A stretch of DNA of 14,645 nt from Clostridium sp. CAG:448 (GTDB lineage: Bacteria; Bacillota; Clostridia; Oscillospirales; CAG-272): the NCBI GenBank assembly GCA_000433415.1, contig FR890554.1, positions 13,640 through 28,284 on the forward strand, read 5' to 3'. The notes under the pieces are model-generated. The model was given only the letters and a program-made list of their open reading frames with translations. It had not been told where the DNA came from and ran no database searches. The translations under genes were made by a program, and so were the position numbers. Positions 5,777 to 12,833 of the stretch are shown piece by piece; position 1 is the stretch's first letter; each line of letters opens with the position of its first letter.

Positions 5777-7762
5777 GTGAGATCTACACTACAGTTTACA
5801 AAAATGAAAATGCCGGTGGCGACGATGAACGGGGAGTCTTCATTGCCTGCGCTTTGTACCTATCACGGAATGCCGGAAGAAAACGGGAATTCCTGCCTTT
5901 CCGAACATGAAGGCCTGTACATCGGCTACGGGAGCGCCGCGTCGTCTTTTCCTTACCGGATGCAGGATCTGTACAGCAGGGAATTGACCGATACGGACGT
6001 CCGCATTGCCGTTTTGGAGAACGATTATCTGCGTGCTGTTTTTTATCCGGACATGGGAGGAAAACTTGCGCGTCTGTATGACAAAGAGAAGAAACGTGAT
6101 CTCCTCTTTTTCAATCCCGTTATCCGCCCCTGCAATCTTGCGCTGCGGAATGCATGGACATCCGGAGGCGTGGAGTTCAACTGCGGTGAAGCGGGGCATC
6201 ACCATCATACCTGCGACACCATTTTTACCGCGCAGACCCGTTTGTGTGACGGAACGCCGGTTTTGCGGTTCTATGCATATGAACGGATCAGAAAGTGCGT
6301 ATATCAGATGGATTTCTTCCTGCCGACCGATTCCAAACTTCTGTTTGCGCGGATGCGGCTCTGCAATCCGAACCCGTATGTGACGCCTGCTTACTGGTGG
6401 AGCAATATGGCAGTCCCGGAGGCACCCGGCAGTCGCGTGATTGTGCCGGCGGACAGTGCATATACCTCTTTGCCGGAAGGCGTGACACTGGTACCTGTTC
6501 CGCTGTATAACGGAATTGATATCACCTACCCGACCAACAACCCGCATGCGGTGGATTACTTCTTCAAAATTCCGGATCAATCCCGGAAGTTTGAAGCCCA
6601 ACTGGATCGGGACGGGTATGGTCTTGTGCAATCCTCCACCGCACGGTTGCAGGGACGCAAGCAGTTTGTTTGGGGGCAGGGACCCGGAGGGGATCGCTGG
6701 CAGGAGTACCTGACGGCGGACGGATCCGCCGCGCGGTATGTGGAAATCCAGGCAGGACTGGCACATACCCAGTGCGAACATTTGCCCATGCCGCCCCGCA
6801 CCACATGGGAGTGGCTGGAGGCATATGGTGCGATGCAGGCAGACCCCGCAAAAATTCACGGGGATTGGGAGGATGCAAAGTGCGCGGCGGAGGCGGTTTT
6901 GGATCGCATGATTACCGAGGCGCAGATGGATGCAATCCTTGCAGAAACGGCAGAAATGGCAACCTCGCCCGCGCAGACTATGGTGCTGTATGGAGATGGA
7001 TGGGCAGCATTGGAGAACGAAAGACGTCGCAATATTGGGGCGGAGCTGATCTGTCCGCACCTGAATTTCGGTCGCACGGATGAAGAGCAGGCGTTCTGGC
7101 AGGCACTTTTGCACGGGACTGCATTGCCGGATTATGCACCGACGGAAATTCCGCCTTCATGGATGGCGGAACCGTATTGGACGACAAAGATGGAGGAGCG
7201 GACGGCGACTGACGGAAAGAATTACTATCTCTGGCTACAGCTTGGAATGAGCCTGTTGACATCCGGCAGGCACAGGGAGGCAAAGGAAGCGCTGGAACGT
7301 TCGGTGCATCTTGCACCCAATCCGTGGGCATACTATGGGTTGTCAAAATGTGCATCATTGGCAAATGAGACCGACTTGGCGGCAACGCTGCTGCTGTCCG
7401 GTGCCTGTCTGCGACCGGGAGATCTTTCACTGGCAAGGGAAGCACTCGGTGCCCTGATTGCCGCGGGCAAATACCGGGAAGCGGTGGCATTTTATGAATC
7501 TCAGCCCGCGGGTGTGCGTGCGGACGGACGTGCAACACTGCTCTATGTATGCGCACTTTTGCGCAGTGGCAATGAGGAAAAAGCAGAACAGTTGCTTTTG
7601 CGGGACGGAGGCATTGTAATCGCGGATATCCGCGAGGGCGAAGTGCTTTTGACGGACCTTTGGTTTGAAATACAGGAACGTAAGGCGCGGGCGCAGGGAA
7701 TTCCGTTTGACCGGAACGCGCTGACCCCGCCAAAGCGGCTGGATTTCCGGATGAAAGCGTGA
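5777..7762 (+). CDS. DUF5107 domain protein with C-terminal TPR repeats
   Basis: This large protein (661 residues from GTG 5777) is predicted to be cytoplasmic, as no signal peptide or membrane segment is seen. Residues about 15-375 match my recollection of the DUF5107 family, which has a galactose-mutarotase-like beta-sandwich character. Typical stretches are YPDMGGKLARLYD, FNPVIRPCNLALRNAW, TSGGVEFNCGEAGHHHHTC (GHHHHT at about 140-145) and YWWSNMAVPE. Clustered histidines and acids suggest a carbohydrate-binding or catalytic face, but no activity is assigned. Residues about 480-600 form helical TPR-like repeats (WLQLGMSLLTSGRHREAKEALERS, then YYGLSKCASLANETDLAA). Sequence upstream of 5777 is in frame but lies within the previous gene. 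It is the third gene of the hprK operon, 16 nt after the phosphopantetheinyl transferase stop and 7 nt before the hydrolase gene. Linkage to HprK and an esterase makes a role in sugar or glycan use plausible, as inference only. Confidence 0.82.
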   Translation: MRSTLQFTKMKMPVATMNGESSLPALCTYHGMPEENGNSCLSEHEGLYIGYGSAASSFPYRMQDLYSRELTDTDVRIAVLENDYLRAVFYPDMGGKLARLYDKEKKRDLLFFNPVIRPCNLALRNAWTSGGVEFNCGEAGHHHHTCDTIFTAQTRLCDGTPVLRFYAYERIRKCVYQMDFFLPTDSKLLFARMRLCNPNPYVTPAYWWSNMAVPEAPGSRVIVPADSAYTSLPEGVTLVPVPLYNGIDITYPTNNPHAVDYFFKIPDQSRKFEAQLDRDGYGLVQSSTARLQGRKQFVWGQGPGGDRWQEYLTADGSAARYVEIQAGLAHTQCEHLPMPPRTTWEWLEAYGAMQADPAKIHGDWEDAKCAAEAVLDRMITEAQMDAILAETAEMATSPAQTMVLYGDGWAALENERRRNIGAELICPHLNFGRTDEEQAFWQALLHGTALPDYAPTEIPPSWMAEPYWTTKMEERTATDGKNYYLWLQLGMSLLTSGRHREAKEALERSVHLAPNPWAYYGLSKCASLANETDLAATLLLSGACLRPGDLSLAREALGALIAAGKYREAVAFYESQPAGVRADGRATLLYVCALLRSGNEEKAEQLLLRDGGIVIADIREGEVLLTDLWFEIQERKARAQGIPFDRNALTPPKRLDFRMKA

Positions 7763-7769
7763 GCGCGCG

Positions 7770-8393
7770 ATGGAACAGCGTATCTATCAATCCATGCAAT
7801 ATGGATTTTCCGGACCGCGGGAGGTAACGGGCGGGGAAAAGCTTCCCTTGCTGATTTACTTGCACGGTGCCGGCGGGCGCGGACATGACCTGCACGCGGT
7901 CAGGGTGCCGTATACATTGGAAACCGCGCTTGCCGAACAGCATTTGCCCGTTTGTTTGGCGGCGCCCTTGTGTGAATGGGACAACTGGTTCTGTGTCTTT
8001 TCGCAATTGACGGACTGGATCAGATATGCGGCGACACTGCCCGGTATAGACCCCGACCGCATCATACTGATGGGTGCCTCCATGGGCGGTTATGCAACCT
8101 GGACCATGCTGATGTGTGCACCGGAGCTGTTTGCCGCCGGGGTGCCGATCTGCGGCGGGGGTATGCCATGGAATGCGGCAAGGCTGAAGCATATTCCCAT
8201 ACGCGCCTATCATGGTGCCTTGGATACAACCGTGGATGTCTGCGAATCCGTGCGGATGTGCAATGCGGTTCGCGCGGCTGGCGGAGATGTCTCGCTGACG
8301 GTTTTTCCGACTGCCGGGCACAATGCGTGGGATCCCGCCATCCGGGAAACAGATCTGCTTGCCTGGATCGCACAACAGCGTCGTACAAAGTAA
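7770..8393 (+). CDS. Small alpha/beta-hydrolase (dienelactone hydrolase/carboxylesterase-like)
   Basis: This 207-residue alpha/beta-hydrolase is of the phospholipase/carboxylesterase or prolyl-oligopeptidase-like esterase type. The oxyanion-hole region is LHGAGGRG (31-38). The nucleophile elbow is GASMGG (102-107) with S104. The probable acid is D152 in YHGALDTTV, and H184 in TAGHNAW completes the catalytic triad. There is no signal peptide, so it probably acts in the cytoplasm on small esters or acylated sugars; the substrate is unknown. The gene begins 7 nt after the DUF5107 stop without a clear ribosome binding site, which suggests translational coupling. The order DUF5107 then esterase suggests successive steps on one substrate, but that is inference. 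No terminator was seen in the 43 bases after the stop. Confidence 0.87.
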   Translation: MEQRIYQSMQYGFSGPREVTGGEKLPLLIYLHGAGGRGHDLHAVRVPYTLETALAEQHLPVCLAAPLCEWDNWFCVFSQLTDWIRYAATLPGIDPDRIILMGASMGGYATWTMLMCAPELFAAGVPICGGGMPWNAARLKHIPIRAYHGALDTTVDVCESVRMCNAVRAAGGDVSLTVFPTAGHNAWDPAIRETDLLAWIAQQRRTK

Positions 8394-8436
8394 TGAATAT
8401 ATAAGTTAAGATACCTGAAAGAGAGATCAATTTTTT

Positions 8437-9861
8437 ATGCTTGCTACCATGAAGTTTGAACCCTATTCACCGGAAACCCTGCGAAAATATGCCCCTTTGA
8501 TCGCGCAGTCGAAAAGCAATGTGAACGACATTTCCGTCGGAAGCTTTCTGATGTGGAATGAGGGCGTGCACCTGGCTTTCTGCGAGGTCGACGGATGTCT
8601 GATTACCGTGCAGGATATTTGCGGGGAACCGTCGTTTTCCTACCCGTTCGGCGGGGATACGGAAGCGGCACTGGACGCGTTGCTTGCCTATGTCAGTAGG
8701 GAAAATCTGCCGTTGAAATTCTACGGTGCAAATGAAAGCACGCTGAGAGAAATATGCCGTCACCCAAAACTGTCCCGCCTGATGTACAATTACGAGCGCA
8801 AGTGGAGTGACTATATTTACGACGCCGCTGAAATGGAAACCTTCGCCGGGAAAAAGTTCAGCGGGCAGAGGAATCATATCAATAAATTCCGTTCGTTGTA
8901 CGGAGAACCGGATTTCAGACCGCTGTCGCCGGAAATGCTGCCGGCATTGCGTGCACTGCTTTGCGCATATGCCAAGGAGCATCCGGCGCCCGGTTATGAG
9001 GAATGTGAAGAGTATCTGCATACGCAGGAACTCCTGGAGGCATATTTTTCCTTCCCGCTAATCGGCGGAGCGCTCTTTGTCGATGGGGCGCCTGTTTCGC
9101 TGACAATCGGGGAAATGCAGGGGGAGCATCTGATTATCCATGTTGAAAAAGCGCTGACACGTTACACCGGGGTTTATCCGACAACCTTTAACAGCTTTGT
9201 CCGGTATGCCCGCAGCCGGTATCCGCAACTGGCGACCGTCAACCGCGAGGATGATGCCGGCGATGTGGGACTGAGAACCTCCAAACTGCAATACAAACCC
9301 ATCCTGCTCTGCGACAAATACCTGGTCAAGGTCAATTCTCCTCTGTTTGGCTTGTCCCAAACGCCGGTTCTGTATGCAAACGGGGTGGTATTGAGTGAAA
9401 TTACCGCGTCTGATAAGGCAACCTACAGGGCGCTCTGTACCGATGAAGAAAACAATCGGCTTTGGGGATATGATTACAAGACCGATCCGGAAATCACCGG
9501 AGAGATTGACGATGATACGTTCTACGATATGGTGTCCTTCGACCGTTCAATCGGGGAGGGAATCAGCTTTGCAATCCGTGAATCCGGGATTGATCACCCA
9601 TTGGTGGGAGAGGTTATTCTTTACAACTTCACCTACAACGGCACCGCAGAGTTGGGCGCACGTCTGATGCCCGCCATGCACGGCAAAGGGCTCGGTTCGA
9701 CGGCATTCCGTCTTGCGGCGGATTGGGCAGAGAACGAGCTGGGCGTTTCCTTGCGCGCCAAATGTTATAGAGAAAATACAACGTCCCAAAAAATGATCCT
9801 GTCAGCCGGGTTTGTCCCCGACGGGGAGGATGATACCTTCTTTTATTTCTGTCGCAAATGA
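8437..9861 (+). CDS. DUF2156 (MprF C-terminal-like) domain fused to a GNAT acetyltransferase
   Basis: This 474-residue soluble protein has two modules. Residues about 5-300 resemble DUF2156/LPG_synthase_C, the aminoacyl-tRNA-dependent transferase part of MprF-like lysyl-phosphatidylglycerol synthases. Landmarks are GKKFSGQRNHINKF near 138-151, a VEKAL..Y.G.YPTTFNSF segment, and NREDDAGDVGLRTSKLQYKP near 270-288. The membrane flippase part of MprF is absent. Residues about 310-474 form a RimJ-like GNAT domain with the acetyl-CoA loop HGKGLG (415-420) and the C-terminal NTTSQKMILSAGF pattern. The acceptor is unknown; DUF2156 proteins without a membrane part are common in Clostridia and mostly uncharacterised. 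ATG 8437 has only a loose AAAGAGAG 11 nt upstream; ATG 8449 is an alternative start. It may be read from the upstream operon, as no clear promoter was found in the 43-nt gap. It ends directly at the terminator. Confidence 0.85.
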   Translation: MLATMKFEPYSPETLRKYAPLIAQSKSNVNDISVGSFLMWNEGVHLAFCEVDGCLITVQDICGEPSFSYPFGGDTEAALDALLAYVSRENLPLKFYGANESTLREICRHPKLSRLMYNYERKWSDYIYDAAEMETFAGKKFSGQRNHINKFRSLYGEPDFRPLSPEMLPALRALLCAYAKEHPAPGYEECEEYLHTQELLEAYFSFPLIGGALFVDGAPVSLTIGEMQGEHLIIHVEKALTRYTGVYPTTFNSFVRYARSRYPQLATVNREDDAGDVGLRTSKLQYKPILLCDKYLVKVNSPLFGLSQTPVLYANGVVLSEITASDKATYRALCTDEENNRLWGYDYKTDPEITGEIDDDTFYDMVSFDRSIGEGISFAIRESGIDHPLVGEVILYNFTYNGTAELGARLMPAMHGKGLGSTAFRLAADWAENELGVSLRAKCYRENTTSQKMILSAGFVPDGEDDTFFYFCRK

Positions 9862-9902
9862 AAAAACACGCATGGGCACTCAAAACCCATGCGTGTTTTT
9901 TT
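9861..9902. terminator. Bidirectional terminator between the DUF2156-GNAT gene and tyrS
   Basis: ACACGCATGGG (9866-9876) pairs perfectly with CCCATGCGTGT (9886-9896) around a 9-base loop. A-rich flanks on the left and T-rich flanks on the right make it functional for both converging genes. Confidence 0.93.
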
Positions 9903-9971
9903 AGACACCACCGCGCAACCCGTGCAGTGCAATGCACCATTGGAATTACACGGTGAAGCCTTTATACTTTT

Positions 9972-11204
9972 TCACTCTGCGATGACTTTGACAAAGCTCT
10001 TTTTCCCTTTGCGGACCAAAATGCCGTCTTTGAGGTCTTCCGGTGCATAAGAGGTGTGGATATTGGAAATCTTTTCGCCGTCCACGGTGACGCCGCCCTG
10101 TGTGATGGCAGTGCGTGCTTCTGATTTGGATTTGACCAATCCGGCTTTGACCATGACGGAGCCGATGTCAATTCTGCCTTCCTCGATGCCGCCCATAAAA
10201 TCTTCTGCGCAGAGTTTGCAAACCGGCGCATCGGCACTGCCGTCGCCTGCAAACAGCGAGCGGGCTTGCGCCTGTGCCTCATTTGCCGCATCGGTACCGT
10301 GAACCATCTGCGTCAGCTCGAATGCGAGAATTTCTTTGGCGCGGTTGAGTTGAGCGCCCTCCCAATTTGCCATCTCGGTAATCTGTTCCATCGGCAGGAA
10401 TGTCAGCATTCGGATGCACTTCATCACATCCGCGTCGTCCACATTCCGCCAGTATTGGTAGAATTCATACGGCGTCGTTTTGTTGGCATCCAACCAAACG
10501 GCGTTTCCGGCGGTCTTTCCCATTTTCTTGCCCTGTGAGTCGGTCAGCAGGGTAATGGTCATGGCATGCGCGTCCTTGCCGAGCTTGCGGCGGATCAGTT
10601 CGGTACCGCCCAACATATTGGACCATTGGTCATCACCGCCGAACTGCATGTTGCAGCCGTAATTTTTGTACAGATAGTAGAAGTCATAAGACTGCATGAT
10701 CATATAGTTGAATTCCAAAAAGGAAAGTCCCTTTTCCATGCGCTGTTTATAGCATTCGGCACGCAACATATTATTGACAGAGAAGCAGGCGCCGACCTCC
10801 CGGAGCAACTCGATATAATTGAGACTGAGCAGCCAATCGGCATTGTTGATCATCTGTGCCTTGCCTTCGGAAAAGTCAATAAAGCGTTCCATCTGTCTTT
10901 TGAAGCAGGCGGCGTTGTGTTCGATGTCTTCTTTGGTCAGCATTTTGCGCATGTCGGTTCTGCCGGAAGGGTCTCCGATCATGGTTGTGCCGCCGCCGAT
11001 CAGCGCGATGGGTTTGTTACCTGCCATCTGCAGACGCTTCATCAGCGTGAGTGCCATGAAATGACCCGCTGTGAGGCTGTCCGCCGTGCAGTCAAAGCCA
11101 ATATAAAATGTGGCTTTCCCTTCATTGATCATGTCGCGGATTTCTGTTTCGTTGGTCACCTGTGCAATCAACCCGCGGGCAACCAGTTCCTCATAAATTT
11201 TCAT
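9972..11204 (-). CDS. tyrS: Tyrosyl-tRNA synthetase
   Basis: This 410-residue class I synthetase charges tRNA-Tyr. The tyrosine pocket begins with YIGFDCTADSL (34-44), followed by the HIGH-equivalent TAGHF (45-49). Further motifs are GGGTTMIGDPSGR (70-82), the QFGGDDQWSNMLGG region (187-200) and KKMGKT (226-231) in place of the KMSKS loop. A C-terminal S4 RNA-binding domain spans about 345-405. The length is typical. The frame is open further upstream, but ATG 11204 is preferred: it starts MKIYEELVARG, an AAGGAG lies 7 nt before it, and its promoter is at 11244-11272. A second ATG at 11210 would sit only 1 nt from that site. It stands alone on the minus strand and converges on the DUF2156-GNAT gene. 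The leader is about 33 nt, too short for the T-box seen before many Firmicutes tyrS genes. Confidence 0.96.
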   Translation of the reverse strand: MKIYEELVARGLIAQVTNETEIRDMINEGKATFYIGFDCTADSLTAGHFMALTLMKRLQMAGNKPIALIGGGTTMIGDPSGRTDMRKMLTKEDIEHNAACFKRQMERFIDFSEGKAQMINNADWLLSLNYIELLREVGACFSVNNMLRAECYKQRMEKGLSFLEFNYMIMQSYDFYYLYKNYGCNMQFGGDDQWSNMLGGTELIRRKLGKDAHAMTITLLTDSQGKKMGKTAGNAVWLDANKTTPYEFYQYWRNVDDADVMKCIRMLTFLPMEQITEMANWEGAQLNRAKEILAFELTQMVHGTDAANEAQAQARSLFAGDGSADAPVCKLCAEDFMGGIEEGRIDIGSVMVKAGLVKSKSEARTAITQGGVTVDGEKISNIHTSYAPEDLKDGILVRKGKKSFVKVIAE

Positions 11205-11211
11205 TTCCATA

Positions 11212-11216
11212 CTCCT
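11212..11216 (-). promoter_or_regulatory. Ribosome binding site of tyrS
   Basis: AGGAG on the minus strand, 7 nt before ATG 11204, supports that start over ATG 11210. Confidence 0.85.
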
Positions 11217-11243
11217 TCTGGATGGTTTTTTACAACAAGTTCC

Positions 11244-11272
11244 ATTATAACCCATCTTGAACGGTTTGTCAA
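11244..11272 (-). promoter_or_regulatory. Consensus sigma-A promoter of tyrS
   Basis: On the minus strand, TTGACA (11272-11267) and TATAAT (11249-11244) are both perfect with a 17-bp spacer. Transcription is expected near 11237. Confidence 0.93.
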
Positions 11273-11303
11273 GCGAAAATGCGGAGAATAATAAAGATAT
11301 TCC

Positions 11304-11332
11304 TTGACAGCACGAAGGCTTTGTTGTACAAT
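11304..11332 (+). promoter_or_regulatory. Sigma-A promoter of the MBOAT-DHHW operon
   Basis: A perfect TTGACA (11304-11309) and TACAAT (11327-11332) have a 17-bp spacer. The expected start of transcription near 11339 lies downstream of the ATG at 11279, which rules that codon out as the gene start. The promoter is divergent from the tyrS promoter, with about 31 bp between the two -35 boxes. Confidence 0.88.
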
Positions 11333-11366
11333 AGAAAGGAATCAATCCCAATCCGAAAAGAGGAAA

Positions 11367-11372
11367 GAGAGG
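11367..11372 (+). promoter_or_regulatory. Ribosome binding site fixing a TTG start for the MBOAT gene
   Basis: GAGAGG lies 8 nt upstream of TTG 11381-11383. The protein from this TTG starts LVFSSLIFLF, the usual beginning of MBOAT proteins. Confidence 0.75.
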
Positions 11373-11380
11373 TAAAGGCG

Positions 11381-12658
11381 TTGGTTTTTTCATCGTTGAT
11401 CTTTTTGTTCGCATACCTGACGCTGACGGTGCTTTTATATTTTATCGTACCGCGCTCCTGGCGCAATGTGGTGCTTTTTATTGTGAGTCTTGCCTTTTAC
11501 GGGTGGGGAGAACCGCTGTATATTCTCGTCATGCTTTTTTCAATCTGCGTCGCGTACGGATTCGGATTTCCCATTTCTTATTACCGGGAGCGCAATCCCA
11601 AACGCGCCAAAATATTTCTTGCGGTTTCTGTTTGTCTGAACCTTGCGCTTCTGCTCTTTTTCAAGTACACCAACTTTTTCCTGGAAAATCTTGCCCTGAT
11701 TCCTCTGTTTTCCGCTGTCAAACCGATTGAGGGGCTTTCCTTGCCGATCGGCATCTCGTTTTATACCTTTCAGATTATGTCCTATTCCATCGACCTGTAC
11801 CGCGGACAGACGGATGTGCAGAAGAATTTTATTGCGTTCGGCACCTACGTCACCCTGTTCCCGCAGCTGATCGCGGGACCGATTGTACGTTACCGGGATG
11901 TAGACGATCAGTTGACCGAGCGTGCGGAAAATGCAGAGAAATTTGCGTCGGGCATAGAGCGGTTCTGCGTCGGACTGGGAAAAAAGGTCCTGTTAGGCGA
12001 CAGCATGGCGGCGCTTTACACCTATTTCAAGACCGCGGCAGAATTTGAAGGGTCCGTTTTGGGTGCTTGGATGATTGTTTTGTGCTTTACCCTGCATATT
12101 TATTACGATTTTTCCGGCTACTCGGATATGGCAATCGGACTTGGACGTATGTTTGGCTTTGAATTTTTGGAAAACTTTGATTATCCGTATATTTCAAGGA
12201 GCATCACCGAATTCTGGCGGCGTTGGCATATGTCGCTTTCCACCTGGTTCCGTGAGTATGTCTATATTCCGCTCGGCGGCAACCGGAAGGGAAAAGCGAG
12301 AACTTATCTCAACCTTGCCGTGGTATGGTTCCTGACCGGCTTTTGGCACGGGGCATCCTGGAACTATATTCTCTGGGGCGTGTATTTTCTGATCCTGCTT
12401 GTGATCGAAAAAGCGTTTCTTTTGCGCCTGCTGGAAAAGGCGCCCCGTATTGTCGGACATCTGTATGCGCTCCTTTTCATCGGGTTCGGATGGATTATTT
12501 TTGCGTATAAAGATCTCCCGGCAGGACTTTCCGTGTTTTTGGCGCTGTTCGGAATCGGTACGTCGACACTGGCGGGGTCGGGGCCGCGGGGGACCGGGCC
12601 TTGTCGGGGATGTACACGGTTCTGCGGGCATTGCCGCTTCTGGCAATCTGTATCATAG
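11381..12658 (+). CDS. MBOAT family O-acyltransferase (AlgI/DltB-like), frameshifted near the C-terminus
   Basis: This polytopic membrane protein of the MBOAT family matches the AlgI/PatA/DltB group, which moves acyl groups across the membrane for O-acetylation of extracellular polymers. From TTG 11381 it begins with a hydrophobic helix (VFSSLIFLFAYLTLTVLLYF). It has SLAFYGWGEP, GLSLPIGISFYTFQIMSY, PQLIAGPIVRY and HIYYDFSGYSDMAIGLG. The signature block is FWRRWHMSLSTWFREYVYIPLGG (H283) followed by FLTGFWHGASWNYILWG with the invariant catalytic H323. After about residue 398 (G-rich DNA at 12574-12598) the frame loses the family pattern and ends in a cysteine/arginine-rich tail. The expected C-terminus continues one frame over to 12816, so one base appears missing. 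The start and promoter are supported by 11367-11372 and 11304-11332. It is followed by its usual DHHW partner. Confidence 0.88.
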   Translation: MVFSSLIFLFAYLTLTVLLYFIVPRSWRNVVLFIVSLAFYGWGEPLYILVMLFSICVAYGFGFPISYYRERNPKRAKIFLAVSVCLNLALLLFFKYTNFFLENLALIPLFSAVKPIEGLSLPIGISFYTFQIMSYSIDLYRGQTDVQKNFIAFGTYVTLFPQLIAGPIVRYRDVDDQLTERAENAEKFASGIERFCVGLGKKVLLGDSMAALYTYFKTAAEFEGSVLGAWMIVLCFTLHIYYDFSGYSDMAIGLGRMFGFEFLENFDYPYISRSITEFWRRWHMSLSTWFREYVYIPLGGNRKGKARTYLNLAVVWFLTGFWHGASWNYILWGVYFLILLVIEKAFLLRLLEKAPRIVGHLYALLFIGFGWIIFAYKDLPAGLSVFLALFGIGTSTLAGSGPRGTGPCRGCTRFCGHCRFWQSVS

Positions 12659-12816
12659 GGGCAACCCCCCTGCCTGCCCGCCTGTTTGCGGCGTTGCGCC
12701 GCAGGGCGACGGCTGTGCGGGTCGCGGTTCCGGTGCTGTGTTGTCTGTGCATGTTGCTGAGCACGGCATATCTGGTGGATTCCACCTTCAGCCCGTTTTT
12801 GTATTTTGAATTCTGA
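12601..12816 (+). pseudogene. C-terminal piece of the MBOAT gene in the shifted frame
   Basis: This frame reads MYTVLRALPLLAICIIGATPL, then a hydrophobic helix and STAYLVDSTFSPFLYFEF, which is the standard C-terminus of AlgI-type MBOAT proteins. The frame is already open upstream of 12601 through the G-rich stretch, so the switch lies within about 12574-12598. A deletion of one base in a G run (GGGG 12574-12577, GGGG 12580-12583 or GGGGG 12588-12592) would rejoin it to the upstream frame. The joined protein would be about 478 residues, normal for the family. It is not a separate gene. Whether the break is real or a sequencing/assembly error cannot be told here. Confidence 0.85.
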
Positions 12817-12833
12817 GGGGAGGCAGGACGCTT

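Noticed and set aside
5840..7114. Minus-strand open frame of 424 codons
   Set aside because: It is an antisense shadow of the DUF5107 gene with no domain, no ribosome binding site and unnatural composition.
6978..8375. Minus-strand open frame of 465 codons
   Set aside because: It lies opposite the DUF5107 and hydrolase genes. Its product is rich in R, P, H and C with no recognisable domain, as expected for an antisense shadow of GC-biased codons.
10566..11291. Plus-strand open frame of 241 codons opposite tyrS
   Set aside because: It is a shadow of tyrS. It has no family resemblance, and its end overlaps the divergent promoter region.
11279..11380. Earlier ATG giving a 34-residue longer MBOAT protein
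   Set aside because: It precedes the mapped-by-eye promoter at 11304-11332, so it would not be on the transcript. The extra residues are polar and do not resemble the family N-terminus.
12542..12612. Programmed -1 ribosomal frameshift in the MBOAT gene
   Set aside because: The frame change has the right direction, but no X XXY YYZ slippery heptamer in phase and no convincing downstream stem-loop were found. A missing base in a G run is simpler.
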